Shown: positions 61,665-64,000 of the stretch, in pieces
Numbering within the stretch: position 1 is the first letter of the stretch
Layout: every line of letters begins with the position of its first letter
From: JAMLHH01 sp964653095
Lineage (GTDB): Bacteria > Bacteroidota > Bacteroidia > Chitinophagales > JADIYW01
NCBI GenBank assembly: GCA_964653095.1
Contig: CAZZEH010000015.1
Span: 15,379-79,378, forward strand
Length of the DNA: 64,000 nt
Direction of reading: 5' to 3'
Program-made: the position numbers and the translations under genes
Notes under the pieces: model-generated
Told to the model about the DNA's origin: nothing
Seen by the model: only the letters and a program-made list of their open reading frames with translations
Database searches by the model: none

Positions 61665-61842
61665 CTCTACAATCTGAAATAAACTCTTCGATTTCACTAA
61701 TTTCTTTATTATCTAACCCTTTGAAAACCAATAGCTTCATTTCAGTTACTATTGAGATAGAAAGCCTTTTTTCGTATAAGAACTCTGCCAAGGTCTCATC
61801 TCCGCTAAGAAGATATAAGATGATATTTGTATCTAATAACAA
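61665..61842 (-). pseudogene. VapC 5' fragment, copy 2
   Basis: Identical to the 5' half at 61094-61271 and again running into a MITE (copy 2). No 3' half follows, so it cannot give a toxin. Confidence 0.85.
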
Positions 61843-61843
61843 C

Positions 61844-62017
61844 TCAGTCCCATTTATTTCTCATTTTTTTCTGAATGATTTGAGCGTCTTCTTTTAAACG
61901 AATTACACCACAGTATTTTTTGGTATCAACACCTTTGTTTTTTTTCTTATCCGAGAGTTGTTTTAAAAGTTTTTTCATCTTTTCTTTTTCTTCTCCCGAT
62001 TTTAATATTGCTACCAT
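61844..62017 (-). CDS. Putative VapB-type antitoxin, copy 2
   Basis: Identical to the copy at 61273-61446, part of the tandem unit. The upstream bases up to the MITE at 62101 are also the same as in unit 1, so both copies have the same possible promoter. Confidence 0.65.
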   Translation of the reverse strand: MVAILKSGEEKEKMKKLLKQLSDKKKNKGVDTKKYCGVIRLKEDAQIIQKKMRNKWD

Positions 62018-62100
62018 AAAATTTCGTTTTAATAATACAAGATAATTAAAAAATGTACAATGCACAAAGGCTTGATTTGAGTTGAAATCAAATTTATGTA

Positions 62101-62235
62101 TCAATGCCGTTTAGTTAAGGGGTTTGGAGAAAGAAGAGATGCTTTCCAGCATGACGATTGTTGTAAAAATGAATTGATTTATGTCATTCTGGAAGAATCT
62201 AAAAACAATTCATTTTGTTAACTAAACGACATTGA
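62101..62235. mobile_element. MITE, copy 3
   Basis: 135 bp, TCAATGCCGTTTAGTTAA ... TTAACTAAACGACATTGA. The target duplication TTTATGTA is at 62093-62100 and 62236-62243. It lies between the antitoxin locus and the 3' end of the ATPase gene (62255). Confidence 0.9.
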
Positions 62236-62254
62236 TTTATGTATTATTGAAAAC

Positions 62255-63532
62255 TCACTTCCCTTTCAACCACTGATCTAATTCCCAAGCCTGTATATGT
62301 TCTATCCCTTGGTTATTTGGTAATTGCACATCGTCCATAGAAACGACCACTTTCTCATAATTGTCCTTAATTTTTTCCAACGCACCGTATTCCCGTTCTG
62401 AGGTTTTGCTGTCAGCAAGTGTATATGCAGATTGTACGTAGAGCGTTTTATCTCCTTTTTTTGCTACAAAATCTACTTCTTTGGTGCTGATACTTCCGGT
62501 AAAGATTTCAAAACCGGCACGTCTCAATTCCAGGTAAACCAAGTTTTCCAACTGATATCCCATACCGTGTAAAAATGCCGGATAAAGATAGTTTTTATAA
62601 GCGAGGTCGTTGGCGTAATATTTATTGACTCCCGAGATAGTGTCTTTACCGCGTATATCATAGCGCTCCACTTTGTGTATCAAGAAAGCTTCTTCTATAT
62701 AAGAGATATAATTGGCTACGGTGTCATACGAAGTCTTTCTGTTTTTACTCTTGAAGTAGTTGACGATATTGTTGATAGAGACCAAGTTGGATGTATTGTT
62801 GATTAAAAAGGTGAAAATATCTTCCAATAATTTGGGATTGTTGACTGCATATCGCTGTATGATATCTCTCAACAGTACGGTATCTATGACGGATGCGGCA
62901 TAATTTCTTTTAGTTTCTCTGTTGGGGAGCAAAAACATTTCGGGCAGAGCTCCGCCTTCCATATATTCTATGTAAGATTTTTTGCTGCGTTGCTTTTGTG
63001 TTATACCCAAAAATTCCTGATATCCAAAAGGCAATATCTCAAAATTGACATAGCGACCGGACAGGAGTGTTGCCAATTCACCTGATAGCATACGTGAGTT
63101 GGAGCCGGTGATAAAGATTTCTATATTTTCTGTAAAATCCTGCGCTTTGGAATTGACAAACCGCTCCCAACCGTCGATATTTTGTATTTCGTCGATAAAA
63201 AGATATACTCTTCCATCGGGTTGGATTGTGTTTTTGTAGTGTTCTATGAGTTGATTGAGCTGGGTATAATCTTTTAAGAAATCAAACTCTATAAATTCTC
63301 GATTGATATAAACGATGTTTTTGGGAGATACACCTGACTTGATGAGCTGATGAGCTATCTGTCTCAGGATATAACTTTTACCGGTTCTTCGCTGTCCGAC
63401 CAAAACCTTTATCAACTTATTATTGGTATATTCCAAAAGCTTTTGGGTATAAGATTCTCTATGAAAGCCTAAATCGAAAGCTCCATTTTCCCAGTCGTTA
63501 TACTTTTTTAGTGTTTTAAAATATTCGTCCAT
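62255..63532 (-). CDS. AAA_14/DUF4143 ATPase
   Basis: 425 residues. Walker A VGQRRTGKSYIL, Walker B VYLFIDEIQNIDGW, sensor ITGSNSRML. The C-terminal DUF4143 region (about 215-390) has KTSYDTVANYISYIEEAFLI, then a nuclease-like strand series with DFVAKKGDKTLYVQ. This family is common in Bacteroidota and its function is not settled; the nuclease-like fold suggests a role in DNA or RNA handling or a defence function. Stops 20 bp from the last MITE. Confidence 0.9.
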   Translation of the reverse strand: MDEYFKTLKKYNDWENGAFDLGFHRESYTQKLLEYTNNKLIKVLVGQRRTGKSYILRQIAHQLIKSGVSPKNIVYINREFIEFDFLKDYTQLNQLIEHYKNTIQPDGRVYLFIDEIQNIDGWERFVNSKAQDFTENIEIFITGSNSRMLSGELATLLSGRYVNFEILPFGYQEFLGITQKQRSKKSYIEYMEGGALPEMFLLPNRETKRNYAASVIDTVLLRDIIQRYAVNNPKLLEDIFTFLINNTSNLVSINNIVNYFKSKNRKTSYDTVANYISYIEEAFLIHKVERYDIRGKDTISGVNKYYANDLAYKNYLYPAFLHGMGYQLENLVYLELRRAGFEIFTGSISTKEVDFVAKKGDKTLYVQSAYTLADSKTSEREYGALEKIKDNYEKVVVSMDDVQLPNNQGIEHIQAWELDQWLKGK

Positions 63533-63878
63533 AGTCGATTATTTACACAAATATACGAAATAGTCGTCTATAAATGATAAAAACACATGATTTATGAATT
63601 TATCGTCTGTTCACGATAAAAAGACTGCAAAAACGAATTTGTCGTCTAAAGGTGAGTAAAATATCTAAAATTTGAATGTCAGAATGAATTCGTAAAAGCT
63701 AGTTTTACAGTTTCAATGTGATAAAACCTGAATGAATCATTAGTGCTTTAACTTCTATTGGTAATAGCAGTTGTATCAATGATTACCTTTAAAAATCTTG
63801 AATTCAAATATATTGATAGAGCAAAAAGCTAATTTTCTATTGCTTTGAAAAATAACTTCGCACAATAGTATTGTTGAA
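63533..63878. other. Gene-free stretch
   Basis: About 350 bases of AT-rich sequence with no convincing gene. A short repeat of the type TTATCGTCTGTTCACGATAAA (inverted CGTC/GACG-like bits, e.g. TTATAGACGA and TCGTCTATAAA upstream) lies near 63560-63660 and may be control sites for the ATPase gene. Confidence 0.35.
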
Positions 63879-64000
63879 ATGAGATTAATCGTATTTCAAC
63901 ATTATAGTCTTTTCTTTACTCGTTTTGAGGCAACAAAATACATCACCACGGCATTCGCATTTAAACTTTTAGGATTTCCTCTCTGTAAGTGTCGTAAAAC
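63879..64000 (+). CDS. Open frame running off the right edge, unrecognised
   Basis: From the ATG at 63879 the frame stays open to the end (about 40 codons; MRLIVFQHYSLFFTRFEATK at the start and a Cys pair near the end). I do not recognise it. It could be the start of a transposase or be chance. Confidence 0.25.
   Translation, partial: MRLIVFQHYSLFFTRFEATKYITTAFAFKLLGFPLCKCRK

Larger units (their letters stand above)
61094..62235. repeat. Exact 571-bp tandem duplication (two units)
   Basis: Unit 1 is 61094-61664 and unit 2 is 61665-62235; both carry a VapC 5' half, the antitoxin gene and one MITE at the right end. The two read identically base for base as far as I compared them. MITE2 joins the left flank of MITE3 to the right flank of MITE1, as expected from recombination between MITE copies. 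See findings. Confidence 0.93.

Noticed and set aside
61094..62235. CRISPR array
   Set aside because: Only two long identical units with genes inside, no short spaced repeats and no cas genes.

Overview
The window comes from a low-GC member of the Bacteroidota. The support is direct: two type IX secretion sorting domains (18992-19840, type A; 47836-50766, type B/CHU-type), two TonB-dependent receptors, promoters of the TAnnTTTG type, a short atpC beside atpD, and AT-rich rather than Shine-Dalgarno leaders. I cannot name a genus. The left edge cuts a type I polyketide synthase and the right edge cuts a short open frame.

Layout. 1-13450: end of a polyketide synthase, an arginyl/leucyl-tRNA-protein transferase-like protein, Hsp20, then housekeeping and membrane genes (aguA, dtd, glyA, a sugar nucleotidyltransferase, acyl-CoA-binding protein, a sigma factor overlapping a membrane TPR protein, lysoplasmalogenase). 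13599-17035: proC, then metY-metX for direct sulfhydrylation to homocysteine, preceded by an attenuator whose 18-residue leader peptide is packed with Met and Cys codons. 17036-23013: a repeat-rich gap, two exported proteins, and a compact three-gene module (EcoRI-type adenine methyltransferase, Bro-N protein, DUF262-HNH nuclease) divergent from ssrA. 23227-26891: tmRNA, an ArsC-like protein, atpDC, a lipoprotein. 27067-33789: a histidine-kinase remnant, pdxH, a rhodanese-like protein, a TonB-dependent receptor and oxyR on the minus strand, facing dps, a peroxiredoxin and an AhpD-like gene on the plus strand; this is a peroxide-stress locus. 34339-44042: a glycan cluster (two GT-C-like or YfhO membrane proteins, a methyltransferase-GT2 fusion, two FkbM methyltransferases, two further glycosyltransferases). 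44165-53849: carB-DUF4834-yqeY, a large T9SS adhesin-like protein, a radical SAM protein, pheS, DoxX. 53906-59958: a thiamine-type TonB receptor under a TPP riboswitch and, back to back, a class I ribonucleotide reductase operon under a cobalamin riboswitch. 60115-64000: trmB, a vapBC toxin-antitoxin locus wrecked by small inverted-repeat elements and then tandemly duplicated, and an AAA/DUF4143 ATPase.

The most interesting items are (i) the Met/Cys leader peptide with terminator and alternative pairing in front of metY; (ii) three copies of a 135-bp MITE, whose recombination appears to have produced an exact 571-bp tandem duplication, with the PIN toxin gene reconstructable in frame across the insertion; (iii) the methyltransferase/Bro-N/DUF262-HNH module beside ssrA; and (iv) the nrdB-thioesterase-unknown-nrdA operon, with ATGA overlaps at its last two junctions, whose NrdA lacks the ATP-cone.
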